Source of the DNA: Candidatus Daviesbacteria bacterium | GTDB lineage: Bacteria; Patescibacteriota; Microgenomatia; Daviesbacterales; UBA10151 | Length of the DNA: 39,255 bases | NCBI GenBank assembly: GCA_030648645.1 | Contig: JAUSHL010000006.1 | Coordinates: 1-39,255, forward strand | Direction: 5' to 3' | In this document: piece after piece, positions 24,864 to 33,455 of the stretch | Layout: each line of letters starts with the position of its first letter | Position numbering within the stretch: the stretch's first letter is position 1 | Notes under the pieces: generated by a model | What the model was told of the DNA's origin: nothing | What the model saw: the letters and a program-made list of their open reading frames with translations, nothing else | Database searches by the model: none | Program-made: the position numbers and the translations under genes

Positions 24864-25454
24864 ATGAGTAAACAACGAGAAGAATATAAACAACTTGAAG
24901 AGAAAGTTCAAAGCTTAGAAAATGAGTTAAAGAGGGCTGTGGCAGATTATCATAATTTGGAAAAAAGAGTGGCTGAGGGAAGATCAGAGTTAACCAGTTG
25001 GGGAACCAATGAGTTAGTAAAAAAACTTTTACCCGTATTGGATCATTTGGAAAAAGCTCTTGATGGGGTTAATGGGTCAGATGAAAATGCTGGTCAGAAT
25101 GGATGGGTCAAAGGAGTGGAGTTGGCTGTTAAAGAGTTTAAAAATGTTTTACAATCTGAAGGATTGGAAGAGATAGTGGTTGAGGGAAATTTTAATCCTG
25201 CACTACAAGAAGCGGTAGATACAAAAGAGCCCTCCTCCGCTGAAGCTTCGGAGGGTAAAGGAGAAAATGGTATTTTAGAAATTGTCCAAAAGGGGTATAC
25301 TATGAATGGTAAAATATTAAGACCAGCCAGAGTCGTGGTTGGAAAGAAGAATGTCATTGCGAGCGAAGCGAAGCAATCTGGTTTGGAAGAGGAAGAGATT
25401 GCCACGTCGCCTTCGGCTCCTCGCAATGACGAAGCAGAAGAGGAGAGTAAATAA
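24864..25454 (+). CDS. grpE: nucleotide exchange factor GrpE
   Basis: [53 protein letters not shown]; lies between hrcA and dnaK. Confidence 0.92.
   Translation: MSKQREEYKQLEEKVQSLENELKRAVADYHNLEKRVAEGRSELTSWGTNELVKKLLPVLDHLEKALDGVNGSDENAGQNGWVKGVELAVKEFKNVLQSEGLEEIVVEGNFNPALQEAVDTKEPSSAEASEGKGENGILEIVQKGYTMNGKILRPARVVVGKKNVIASEAKQSGLEEEEIATSPSAPRNDEAEEESK
25353..25430. repeat. GTCATTGCG...CGCAATGAC repeat within the grpE 3' end (78 nt)
   Basis: Encodes [26 protein letters not shown] beyond the normal GrpE terminus. Confidence 0.92.
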
Positions 25455-25455
25455 T

Positions 25456-27372
25456 ATGTCAAAAATTATTGGAATTGATTTAGGAACAACAAATTCATGT
25501 GTAGCAGTAATGGAGGGTGGAAAACCTAAAGTTATTCACAGTGCTGAGGGAGAAAATACTATTCCTTCTGTAGTGAACCCCAATAAAAATATTGTGGGAA
25601 GAGTTGCCAAGAGACAGGCTGTGGTAAATCCCAAAGAAACAATTTTTTCTATTAAGAGACTGATGGGTCGAAAGTTTTCTGATCCTGAGGTACAAAGAGA
25701 TATTAAATGGCTTCCTTATGATATTAAAGAAGGTAAAAATGGTATGGCAGTTGTGTCTGTGGAAGGTCATGATTATACCCCACAGGAAATCTCAGCTATG
25801 ATTTTACAAAAAATTAAAGTTGATGCAGAATCCTATTTAGGAGAAAAAGTTACTGATGCTGTAATTACTGTTCCTGCTTATTTTGATGATGCCGGCAGAC
25901 AGGCTACCAAACAGGCCGGAGAAATTGCCGGATTAAATGTGCAAAGAATAATTAATGAACCAACTGCAGCCGCACTGGCTTATGGACTGGAAAAACAAAA
26001 TGCTCATACCATTGCTGTCTATGATTTGGGTGGTGGAACTTTTGATATTTCCATTTTAGACTTGGGTGAGGGAGTATTTGAGGTTAAATCCACCAATGGT
26101 GATACACACTTAGGTGGAGATGATTTTGATCAAAAAATTCTTGATTATTTTATTGATGAGTTCAAGAAACAACAGGGGGTTGATCTAAAATCAGACAGAC
26201 AGGCTTTACAAAGACTTCGAGATGCTGCAGAAAAAGCTAAAGTGGAGCTTTCCTCTTCCATGGAAGCAGATATTTCTTTACCATTTATTACTGCAGATTC
26301 TGCTGGCCCTAAACATTTGGAAATGAAATTATCCAGAGCAAAACTCGAATCTTTGGTCAAAGATTTAATTGATAAAAGCTTTGATGCTGTAAAATCTGCT
26401 CTGAAAGATGCCAAAATTGATGCCAAAGGGGTGGATGAAGTTATTTTGGTTGGAGGAATGACCAGAATGCCGGCAGTGCAGAAAGCAGTGCAGGATTTCT
26501 TTGGCAAAGAACCACACAAAGGAATTAATCCGGATGAAGTGGTGGCTGTTGGGGCTGCAATTCAAGGAGGAGTTTTGGGTGGAGAGGTTAAATCGGTACT
26601 TTTATTGGATGTAACTCCTTTGACTTTGGGACTGGAAACTTTGGGAGGAGTCAGGACTCCTTTAATTTCCAGAAATTCTACTATTCCAACTTCAAAGACA
26701 GAAGTGTTCTCAACCGCTGCTGATAATCAAACTCAGGTGGAAATTAATGTATTGCAAGGGGAACGAGAAATGGCAACTGATAATAAAACATTAGGCAGAT
26801 TTGTTTTGGATGGAATTCCATCCTCACCCCGAGGTGTGCCCCAAATTGAAGTTACTTTTGATATTGATGCCAATGGTATCTTAAATGTCTCGGCCAAAGA
26901 TAAAGCCACCGGTAAAGAACAGAAAATTACTATTACTGGATCAACCGGTTTATCGAAAGAAGAGGCAGCCAGAATGGCGAAAGAAGCAGAGGCTCACGCT
27001 GAAGAAGACCGCAAGAAAAAAGAGGAAATTGATGTTAAAAATCAGGCGGATACTCTGGTTTACACCACGGAAAGATCGCTAAAAGATGCCGGAGATAAAG
27101 TTTCAGCTGAAGTTAGAACTGATGTTGAACAGAAATTAAATGATCTGAAAAGTGTTATCCAAACGGCATCGGTAGAAGATTTAAAGCCAAAAATAGAGGC
27201 ACTTTCTGAGGCAGTTCAGAAAATTGGTGCAGCCATGTATAATCAGCCAGGCGGACAACCGGAACCTGAAATCAAACCCGAAGAAGAGGTGGAAGCTCAT
27301 GAAGAAGAAGGGCAAATAGATACTAAGCAAGCAGTTGAGGGAGAGGTAGTAGAGGACAAAAATAGTAAGTAA
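25456..27372 (+). CDS. dnaK: chaperone DnaK
   Basis: [59 protein letters not shown]. The ORF-track start at 25339 is upstream read-through in the grpE region. Confidence 0.97.
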   Translation: MSKIIGIDLGTTNSCVAVMEGGKPKVIHSAEGENTIPSVVNPNKNIVGRVAKRQAVVNPKETIFSIKRLMGRKFSDPEVQRDIKWLPYDIKEGKNGMAVVSVEGHDYTPQEISAMILQKIKVDAESYLGEKVTDAVITVPAYFDDAGRQATKQAGEIAGLNVQRIINEPTAAALAYGLEKQNAHTIAVYDLGGGTFDISILDLGEGVFEVKSTNGDTHLGGDDFDQKILDYFIDEFKKQQGVDLKSDRQALQRLRDAAEKAKVELSSSMEADISLPFITADSAGPKHLEMKLSRAKLESLVKDLIDKSFDAVKSALKDAKIDAKGVDEVILVGGMTRMPAVQKAVQDFFGKEPHKGINPDEVVAVGAAIQGGVLGGEVKSVLLLDVTPLTLGLETLGGVRTPLISRNSTIPTSKTEVFSTAADNQTQVEINVLQGEREMATDNKTLGRFVLDGIPSSPRGVPQIEVTFDIDANGILNVSAKDKATGKEQKITITGSTGLSKEEAARMAKEAEAHAEEDRKKKEEIDVKNQADTLVYTTERSLKDAGDKVSAEVRTDVEQKLNDLKSVIQTASVEDLKPKIEALSEAVQKIGAAMYNQPGGQPEPEIKPEEEVEAHEEEGQIDTKQAVEGEVVEDKNSK

Positions 27373-27396
27373 ACACGGAATATAAATAAACCTATT

Positions 27397-27442
27397 AGGC
27401 CTCGGGAGACCCGAAAAAATCGGGCAAGCCGGGGCTTTTTAA
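27397..27442 (+). terminator. intrinsic terminator after dnaK
   Basis: GCCTCGGGAGACCCGAAAAAATCGGGCAAGCCGGGGC followed by TTTTT. Confidence 0.7.
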
Positions 27443-27455
27443 ATTATAATTGTAA

Positions 27456-27482
27456 TGTCATTCCCGCGTAGGCGGGAATCCA
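27456..27482. repeat. TGTCATTCCCGC-GTAG-GCGGGAATCC palindrome before the GIY-YIG gene
   Basis: ATTCCCGC/GCGGGAAT perfect stem with GTAG loop. Confidence 0.85.
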
Positions 27483-27487
27483 GGAAA

Positions 27488-27769
27488 ATGTATTACGTCT
27501 ATATATTATCTAGCAAAAGAAATGGAACTTTATATATAGGAGTAACTAATAATTTAATAAGAAGAGCTTATGAGCATAAAAACGATTTAGTGGAAGGTTT
27601 TACAAAAAAATATGGAGTTCATGATTTGGTTTATTTTGAGTCATGTCAAGATGTAACAGAGGCGATTATTAGAGAGAAACAGATGAAGAAATGGAAAAGA
27701 CAATGGAAAATACAACTTATAGAAAAACAAAATCCAACATGGAAAGATTTATATGCTGAAATTGTATAA
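27488..27769 (+). CDS. single-domain GIY-YIG nuclease family protein
   Basis: MYYVYILSSKRNGTLYIGVTNNLIRRAYEHKN...EAIIREKQMKKWKRQWK; start placed at 27488 because the upstream extension is the palindrome. Confidence 0.9.
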   Translation: MYYVYILSSKRNGTLYIGVTNNLIRRAYEHKNDLVEGFTKKYGVHDLVYFESCQDVTEAIIREKQMKKWKRQWKIQLIEKQNPTWKDLYAEIV

Positions 27770-27787
27770 TAAATATTTACTATATTT

Positions 27788-27858
27788 GTCATTCCTGCGG
27801 AAGCAGGAATCTATATCAATAATTATTTGTATGGATTCCGTGTCAAGCACGGAATGAC
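27788..27858. repeat. GTCATTCC...GGAATGAC repeat (two hairpins)
   Basis: gtcattcctgcggaagcaggaatc...attccgtgtcaagcacggaatgac. Confidence 0.85.
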
Positions 27859-27882
27859 AAGAAAGTATCCAACGGGAGTATT

Positions 27883-28440
27883 ATGGAAAATTTGATTAAT
27901 GAAAATTTAAGAGGATTTGAAATTAAACTGATGACTAAACCAGGAGTCTTTTTCCTGAAAGGAGTAGATTCAGGAAGTCGTCTTCTTATAGACAATTTAG
28001 AAGTAAAAGATGGAACTATGATTTGTGATTTAGGGACTGGGGCTGGGATAATTGGTGTAGTTTGTGCCAAACTTAATCCAGCGGGGCATGTACACATGCT
28101 GGGAGATCATTTAAGTTCGTCGGAATTAGCTAAAAAAAACATTGAACTGAACAATTTAAAAAATGCTGAAGTTTATTTAAGTGACTTATTTTCAGCGGTA
28201 GAAGAGAGAACATATCATCTAATTGTCTCCAACCCCCCTCAACATTTAGGAAATGATTTTTTAGATGAGACAACCAAAGAATGTTTTAAACATCTTAAAT
28301 TTGAAGGAGAGGTTTATTAGGTGGTTCAAAAACATGTTAAGCCATTTGCTGTCAAATTGTTTGAAAAACATTTTGGGGGAGTTGTAACGGTGGCGATGGG
28401 GGGGGAACACGTGGTATTGAAAGGTAAAAAAGTAAATTAA
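27883..28440 (+). pseudogene. RsmC-like methyltransferase interrupted by one in-frame TAG
   Basis: Open to TAG at 28318-28320 (...KFEGEVY*), then continues in frame VVQKHVKPFAVKLFEKHFGGVVTVAMGGEHVVLKGKKVN*, a typical RsmC-like C-terminus. Confidence 0.75.
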
Positions 28441-28470
28441 TAAAATGTATAATGGATACTTACTATATTT

Positions 28471-28539
28471 GTCATTCCTGCGGAAGCAGGAATCTAGGCG
28501 GATTATTTATATAGATTCCCGATTAGATCGGGAATGACA
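28471..28539. repeat. GTCATTCC...GGAATGAC repeat upstream of dnaJ
   Basis: gtcattcctgcggaagcaggaatc...attcccgattagatcgggaatgac; same context as 27788-27858. Confidence 0.85.
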
Positions 28540-28562
28540 GAAAAGTATATGACAGGAATATT

Positions 28563-29462
28563 ATGGCAAATAAAAAAGATTTTTATGAAATTTTAGGGGT
28601 CACTAAATCTGCATCTGATGCAGAGATTAAAAGTGCCTATCGAAAGTTAGCCAGATCTCATCATCCTGATATAGATAAATCAGCCGGTGCTGCGGATAAA
28701 TTTAAGGAAATTTCAGAAGCTTATCAGGTTTTGTCGGATCCGGGAAAAAGAAAAACTTATGATCAGTTTGGAGCAGATGCTTTTTCTCCGGGTAGTGGTG
28801 GTGGAGGCGGTGGAAATCCTTTTGCCGGAGGAGGATTTAGAAATTACTCATATTCAACCTCTTCGGGAAATCCCTTTTCCGGTTTTGAAGATCCTTTTGA
28901 TTTATTTGAACAAATTTTTGGAGGAGGTAATCCATTTTCCGGTTTTGGTGGAGGTCAAGCATATAAAAGAACTCCCACTTATCAATTAGAATTATCTTTT
29001 GAAGAAGCTGTTCATGGTACCTCCAAAGAAGTACAAATCCCGGGAGAAAGTGGTAGAAGTAAAAAAATGAATCTAAAAATTCCGGCTGGTGTGGATAATG
29101 GAACCAAAATGAGGTTTGAGGGTATGGATATTGTGTTTAGAGTTAAAAGACATCATGAATTTTTAAGAGAAGGATCGGATATTTTTTCAGAAATTAATTT
29201 ATCTATTCCTCAGATTGTTTTAGGGGATGTGGTAGAGGTGGAAACTGTTTGGGGAAAAGTTAATTTAAAAGTTTCAACTGGAACTGAACCTGGATCATTA
29301 ATAAGAATCAAAGACAAAGGAGCTCCAAATTTACAAAGAGCTGGTAAAGGTGATCATTATGTGAGAGTAAAATTAGAGGTTCCTAAAAAATTATCAACGG
29401 AAGAAAAATCTCTCTATGAAAAATTATTATCTTTAAAATCCCACAAAAAATCCTGGTTTTAA
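28563..29462 (+). CDS. dnaJ: DnaJ/CbpA-type J-domain co-chaperone without zinc finger
   Basis: DFYEILGVTKSASDAEIKSAYRKLARSHHPDIDK, G/F-rich region, C-terminal substrate-binding domain; no CXXCXGXG repeats. Confidence 0.92.
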   Translation: MANKKDFYEILGVTKSASDAEIKSAYRKLARSHHPDIDKSAGAADKFKEISEAYQVLSDPGKRKTYDQFGADAFSPGSGGGGGGNPFAGGGFRNYSYSTSSGNPFSGFEDPFDLFEQIFGGGNPFSGFGGGQAYKRTPTYQLELSFEEAVHGTSKEVQIPGESGRSKKMNLKIPAGVDNGTKMRFEGMDIVFRVKRHHEFLREGSDIFSEINLSIPQIVLGDVVEVETVWGKVNLKVSTGTEPGSLIRIKDKGAPNLQRAGKGDHYVRVKLEVPKKLSTEEKSLYEKLLSLKSHKKSWF

Positions 29463-29558
29463 AAGTTTGTAGTCTTAGGTCTGAATATCACAAGAGTTAT
29501 CACATAAATCACCAATAATATTAACTCTAACCCTTGAGAATATCACACCCTTGTGAGA

Positions 29559-29583
29559 ATATCACACCCTTGGGGTGTGATAT
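29559..29583. repeat. hairpin ATATCACACCC-TTG-GGGTGTGATAT, downstream flank of the Y1 transposase
   Basis: Perfect 11-bp stem preceded by an additional half-site (gagaatatcacacccttg). Confidence 0.92.
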
Positions 29584-29618
29584 GATATTGAGGATGTGAT
29601 GTTCAATGTGGTGTCCAA

Positions 29619-30269
29619 TTAATCTTCAGGATCAAGTAAGCTATGTTTGAAGTGTTCTAGTTCTCTGCCATAATCTTCATTACCACTGACAAATTCTTTA
29701 TAATCGTTTGCATCTTTAAAAGATCTTAAAATAATTTCACTATTACATAATTTATCTTTAGTTAAGCCAATATAATGTGGATAAGAAGAATAAGGATAAT
29801 CTTCTAAATTATTAGTTATTTCAGAAGTATAAGGATTTAAATGAATATAACGGGAAACATGCATAAATTGAACGTCTGTTTCTATCGGTACCGCCTTAAA
29901 TGTTCCTTGGAATAAATGTCCAACTCGTTTGTGCTTTGTATTGTAATATTTAGTATAGCTATTGATTACCTTACCTAAAAATTCTGTGATTCCATTATCT
30001 TTTAGTTGTTTTATGAGGAGATGGAAATGATTAGGCATAAGGCAATAACAAATTATCTCAACAATCTTTGGATTAAGATTAAAGTCATTCATCTTAAAAC
30101 GATCTTTTGTGGAAAATTTTGGCTTAGGACCTGCAAATTGATAATAATAAAGTGTGTGTAAAAATCTTTGATAATCTCGTTCACTGGAGAAAATAATGCG
30201 TTTTTCCACACCTCGGTTGAAAATATGATAGTAACCATCACTCACAAAAGGTTCAGTTCTACATGGCAT
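29619..30269 (-). CDS. REP-associated tyrosine (Y1 HUH) transposase
   Basis: YYHIFNRGVEKRIIFSSERDYQRFL, YCLMPNHFHLLIKQ (HUH motif), SYTKYYNTKHKRVGHLFQGTFKA (candidate Tyr region), RYIHLNPY. Confidence 0.93.
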   Translation of the reverse strand: MPCRTEPFVSDGYYHIFNRGVEKRIIFSSERDYQRFLHTLYYYQFAGPKPKFSTKDRFKMNDFNLNPKIVEIICYCLMPNHFHLLIKQLKDNGITEFLGKVINSYTKYYNTKHKRVGHLFQGTFKAVPIETDVQFMHVSRYIHLNPYTSEITNNLEDYPYSSYPHYIGLTKDKLCNSEIILRSFKDANDYKEFVSGNEDYGRELEHFKHSLLDPED

Positions 30270-30278
30270 GATTTAATC

Positions 30279-30303
30279 ATATCACACCCTTGGGGTGTGA
30301 TAT
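30279..30303. repeat. hairpin ATATCACACCC-TTG-GGGTGTGATAT, upstream flank of the Y1 transposase
   Basis: Same 25-nt palindrome as 29559-29583. Confidence 0.92.
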
Positions 30304-30404
30304 TGGATCCCTCAAATCCCACAAAAATCCTGGTTTTAGATTTTAGATAATTTTAACTTCCACATATACAAAATTACTATTTCTTAATATAATTTAATGA
30401 ATTA

Positions 30405-31187
30405 ATGGACGAAGAACGAAAACTTGGTACTACACAAAAAGAAGTATTAGATAGTTTACCTTTAAATGAGGTGATTGCTTATTTGCAACAAAGAGTTGCC
30501 GATTCTTCAGTTGACGAAATGGCTCAGACTCAACTGACTACTTTAATTGACCAGGTAAATAAACGTTTGCAACAAGTTAAACTCGCATCGACAGAAAGAG
30601 CAGGTCAAAATTGGCTGGAAAAAATCAAAAAGCAGGTTCTAGTGGCAAGAAGAACCTGTTATTCTCCTAGAGGTTATATCAATGGTCCTGATGTTTATCC
30701 CAACACTGATAGACTGAGAGGAAAAATAACTAGCCGAGAATGGATGTATGCATTTCCACCGAATCCTGCAAAAATTTTGTACGCTGCTCACAAAATACGT
30801 TTGGAAAGCGATATTGAGGCAAGAAAATTTTATCCGGCTATCGTAGTTTCCGACATAATGGTGGGTACTGAACTTCTCACTGTATTAAATATGGTAAATA
30901 TAAACCCGCATGATTCTGCTGCAGTAAATAATTTAGCACTTTATTTTGATAGACCTGTTGGCAAAGAACTAGCCCAAGCGTTGGAGAATGGAGAGGCAAA
31001 ACCTAATATTTTCCTATCAATATACGATTTTTATTATCCCAAACCCCGGCATGAACTCGAAAATTTAGTAAGCGGTAGAGATACCAAAGTATTTCTTATG
31101 CAAGGCGTTCACATAGGAGAAGGAGGAAGAACTGTAATTGACAACCCAAAAGTTACAGAACTTCCTTTAAAACATAACCAATTTTAG
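30405..31187 (+). CDS. hypothetical protein (260 aa)
   Basis: Complete ORF; no family recognised. Confidence 0.65.
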   Translation: MDEERKLGTTQKEVLDSLPLNEVIAYLQQRVADSSVDEMAQTQLTTLIDQVNKRLQQVKLASTERAGQNWLEKIKKQVLVARRTCYSPRGYINGPDVYPNTDRLRGKITSREWMYAFPPNPAKILYAAHKIRLESDIEARKFYPAIVVSDIMVGTELLTVLNMVNINPHDSAAVNNLALYFDRPVGKELAQALENGEAKPNIFLSIYDFYYPKPRHELENLVSGRDTKVFLMQGVHIGEGGRTVIDNPKVTELPLKHNQF

Positions 31188-31289
31188 ATTAGTTAATACA
31201 ATCCTCCAGGTGAAATTAGGTAATATTTAGCTTTCCAAACTTGGTTTGTCAATTCAAAAAAACTCTGGTTTTAGGTTCTATTTCGATTA

Positions 31290-31314
31290 ATATCACACCC
31301 TTGGGGTGTGATAT
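31290..31314. repeat. hairpin ATATCACACCC-TTG-GGGTGTGATAT
   Basis: Perfect copy. Confidence 0.92.
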
Positions 31315-31399
31315 GACTGGTTTTAGCTTCATCTGTCTAGGATGTGATACATCCAGAACGGTTTAACTAAATATTAAAGGCTCATATAATGGCTGCTAT

Positions 31400-32398
31400 A
31401 TGCGCAGCTTTAAAATACTTCCGGTAGAGATGAAGGTTAAGGATTTTAGTCTGTCTAAAGATGCCTTAAAAAGGCTCTATTGGATGGACTGGTACTTTGG
31501 TCATGGGAAAAATGCAGAAGCTACATGCAGGCATTTTGCTATATCTAAAAGTGTATTCTATAGATGGTTGCCCAGGTTTAATCCTGACAATCTATCCACA
31601 CTTGAGTTTGATCCCAGGCTATGTACACCCCATCATCTAAGGGAGATGACTACCCCAACTTGGATCCTTAAGAAAATTTATGATATCAGGTTAGAAGATC
31701 CAGAAAAATCAAAGTATGAAATACATGAAGAACTTTTAAGAGAAGGAATTAAAGTTTGCCATGATACAATCCAGAAAGTAATTAACAGACATTTTGAGCT
31801 TAAGAATACTCAACACAAATCCACTTTAAAAAAGCACAGAAACTATTCTATAGCCAGAATCAAGGCTGCATATGAGCTGAAAGACAAAGATTTAGGCTCA
31901 CTGGTTCAGATTGATACCAAATATCTTTATATCTTAGGCAAAAGGTTTTATCTTTATGTAGCAATTGACTGCAAGTCTAGATATGCTTTTATTTGGGCTT
32001 ATGGATCCTGCAATTCAACCAATGCAGCAGATTTCCTGACCAAGGTAATTGATTACTTTCCATTTTCTATTAAAGCTATTAATACAGATAATGGTCCTGA
32101 ATATTTACTTAACTTCCATAAAAAGTGTGAGGAACTGAATATTACTCATTATTTCTCCCATCCCTACACCCCAAAGGGAAACTCCAGAGCTGAAAGATTA
32201 ATCCAGACAGCAGAGTATGAGTTTTTTAATTATCAAGCTGATCTAATGCCCAACTTAAAAGATATTAACTTGAAATGTATTTTATTTAATGACAAATACA
32301 ACAACAGAAGATTCCACCACAGCCTGTACTACAAAACTCCATCTGAATATGTTTATAATTACCTATCAGAGAAAGGAGGACAACCGTTCTCTATCTAG
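31400..32398 (+). CDS. rve integrase-core (IS481/IS3-like) DDE transposase
   Basis: N-terminal HTH (AEATCRHFAISKSVFYRWLPRF); VQIDTKYLYI, AINTDNGPEY, HPYTPKGNSRAERLIQTAEYEFF. Start may be 31430. Confidence 0.88.
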   Translation: MRSFKILPVEMKVKDFSLSKDALKRLYWMDWYFGHGKNAEATCRHFAISKSVFYRWLPRFNPDNLSTLEFDPRLCTPHHLREMTTPTWILKKIYDIRLEDPEKSKYEIHEELLREGIKVCHDTIQKVINRHFELKNTQHKSTLKKHRNYSIARIKAAYELKDKDLGSLVQIDTKYLYILGKRFYLYVAIDCKSRYAFIWAYGSCNSTNAADFLTKVIDYFPFSIKAINTDNGPEYLLNFHKKCEELNITHYFSHPYTPKGNSRAERLIQTAEYEFFNYQADLMPNLKDINLKCILFNDKYNNRRFHHSLYYKTPSEYVYNYLSEKGGQPFSI

Positions 32399-32560
32399 AC
32401 ATCCTGCACAAAGTCTTGACAAATTGAAAAAGTGGTTATACGATAATTATGTCCAACCTATGCATGGGCTTGGGCTTACTGACAAAGTTTTGAGTGTTCT
32501 AGATGCTTATCTTTGAAAGGAAATTGAGATATAAAGGTAAAAACTGAATGTCTCTGCAAG

Positions 32561-32597
32561 AAGACTCGTTCACAAGACGGGCCTTTTTGTTTTTTAA
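32561..32597 (+). terminator. putative intrinsic terminator
   Basis: AAGACTCGT-TCACAAG-ACGGGCCTT (one mismatch, one G-T pair) followed by TTTTGTTTTTT. Confidence 0.5.
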
Positions 32598-32616
32598 GAG
32601 GTTTTTGTGTTAAATA

Positions 32617-32672
32617 TTCCACATCGGGGGTGGAACATTGTTTTGTTTAGCTTCCCACACTCGGTGTGGGAA
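32617..32672. repeat. two adjacent superfamily hairpins
   Basis: TTCCAC..TCGGG..GTGGAA (32617-32635) and TTCCCACAC-TCG-GTGTGGGAA (32652-32672), the latter preceded by TTTAGC. Confidence 0.8.
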
Positions 32673-32716
32673 CACGAAGAAAATGATTTTGACCTCAAAA
32701 TGATATAATTCTCTTT

Positions 32717-33283
32717 ATGGATGTATATTTTAAAAAAGAGATAACTTATTGCTTTGCTGGGGAGAAGTTTAAATTTGATGTAGGAAATACTTTATTCTCC
32801 ACTTTTGATTTAGATCATGGGACAGATATTCTCCTTCGTGCCATAGATTTTGAAAATCCTAAAACTATTTTAGATTTAGGTTGTGGTTATGGACCTCTGG
32901 GAATAATTTTGGCCAAAAAATATCCTCAAGCTGAAGTTACTATGGTGGACAGAGATCTATTGGCAGTCAAATATGCCAGGAATAATATAAAGAAAAATAA
33001 TATTACAAATGCCACAGTTTTGGGTAGTATTGGATTGGAAAAAGTAAATGATGAAAAATTTGATCTGATTGTTTCCAATATTCCTGCCAAAATTGGTGAT
33101 ATTGCAATTGCCGAAGAATTTATTTTAAATCCTTTTAAACATTTAACTCCCAATGGAGAATTTTGGTTTGTGGTGGTTAATGCTTTAAATCGTTTAATTC
33201 CATCTGTAGGGCGAAAAAATGAATTAAATATTAAAGAAATCAGAAAAAGAAATGGGCACACTGTATACAGGATGAAGAAATAA
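32717..33283 (+). CDS. RsmC-like small methyltransferase
   Basis: TILDLGCGYGPLGIILAKKYPQAEVTMVDRD; DLIVSNIPAK; HLTPNGEFWFVVVNALNRLIPS. Confidence 0.88.
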   Translation: MDVYFKKEITYCFAGEKFKFDVGNTLFSTFDLDHGTDILLRAIDFENPKTILDLGCGYGPLGIILAKKYPQAEVTMVDRDLLAVKYARNNIKKNNITNATVLGSIGLEKVNDEKFDLIVSNIPAKIGDIAIAEEFILNPFKHLTPNGEFWFVVVNALNRLIPSVGRKNELNIKEIRKRNGHTVYRMKK

Positions 33284-33331
33284 ACTCTCCAGACCTTTTT
33301 CTCGCTTTGATATAGGCGAATATAATATTCA

Positions 33332-33360
33332 TAGCCTCCCAGACGTCCTCTGGGAGGCTA
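33332..33360. repeat. hairpin TAGCCTCCCAGA-CGTCC-TCTGGGAGGCTA
   Basis: Perfect 12-bp stem. Confidence 0.85.
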
Positions 33361-33371
33361 GATATGAGAAA

Positions 33372-33398
33372 AATATCACACCCTTGGGGTGTGATATT
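33372..33398. repeat. hairpin AATATCACACCC-TTG-GGGTGTGATATT
   Basis: Perfect 12-bp stem. Confidence 0.92.
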
Positions 33399-33455
33399 AA
33401 TATCCTGAAATTTTTCAACTCTTTTTTCTTTTCTCAACTTTGATATAATCTTGAG

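Noticed and set aside
25339-25455. ORF-track N-terminal extension of DnaK ([39 protein letters not shown])
   Set aside because: This is the alternative frame of the grpE repeat; canonical DnaK starts at ATG 25456 ([14 protein letters not shown]).
26145-26565. Antisense ORFs across dnaK (124 and 66 aa)
   Set aside because: Complement of conserved DnaK sequence; shadow ORFs.
26816-26850. CACCCCGAGGTGTG in dnaK as an inserted superfamily hairpin
   Set aside because: It encodes the conserved DnaK motif GIP.(S/A)[11 protein letters not shown], so no insertion is needed.
27455-27487. ORF-track N-terminal extension of the GIY-YIG protein (MSFPRRRESRK)
   Set aside because: Encoded by the ATTCCCGC palindrome; the family start MYYVYIL at 27488 is far more likely.
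28795-28960. Glycine-rich low-complexity DNA in dnaJ as a novel repeat
   Set aside because: This is the normal G/F-rich linker of DnaJ proteins.
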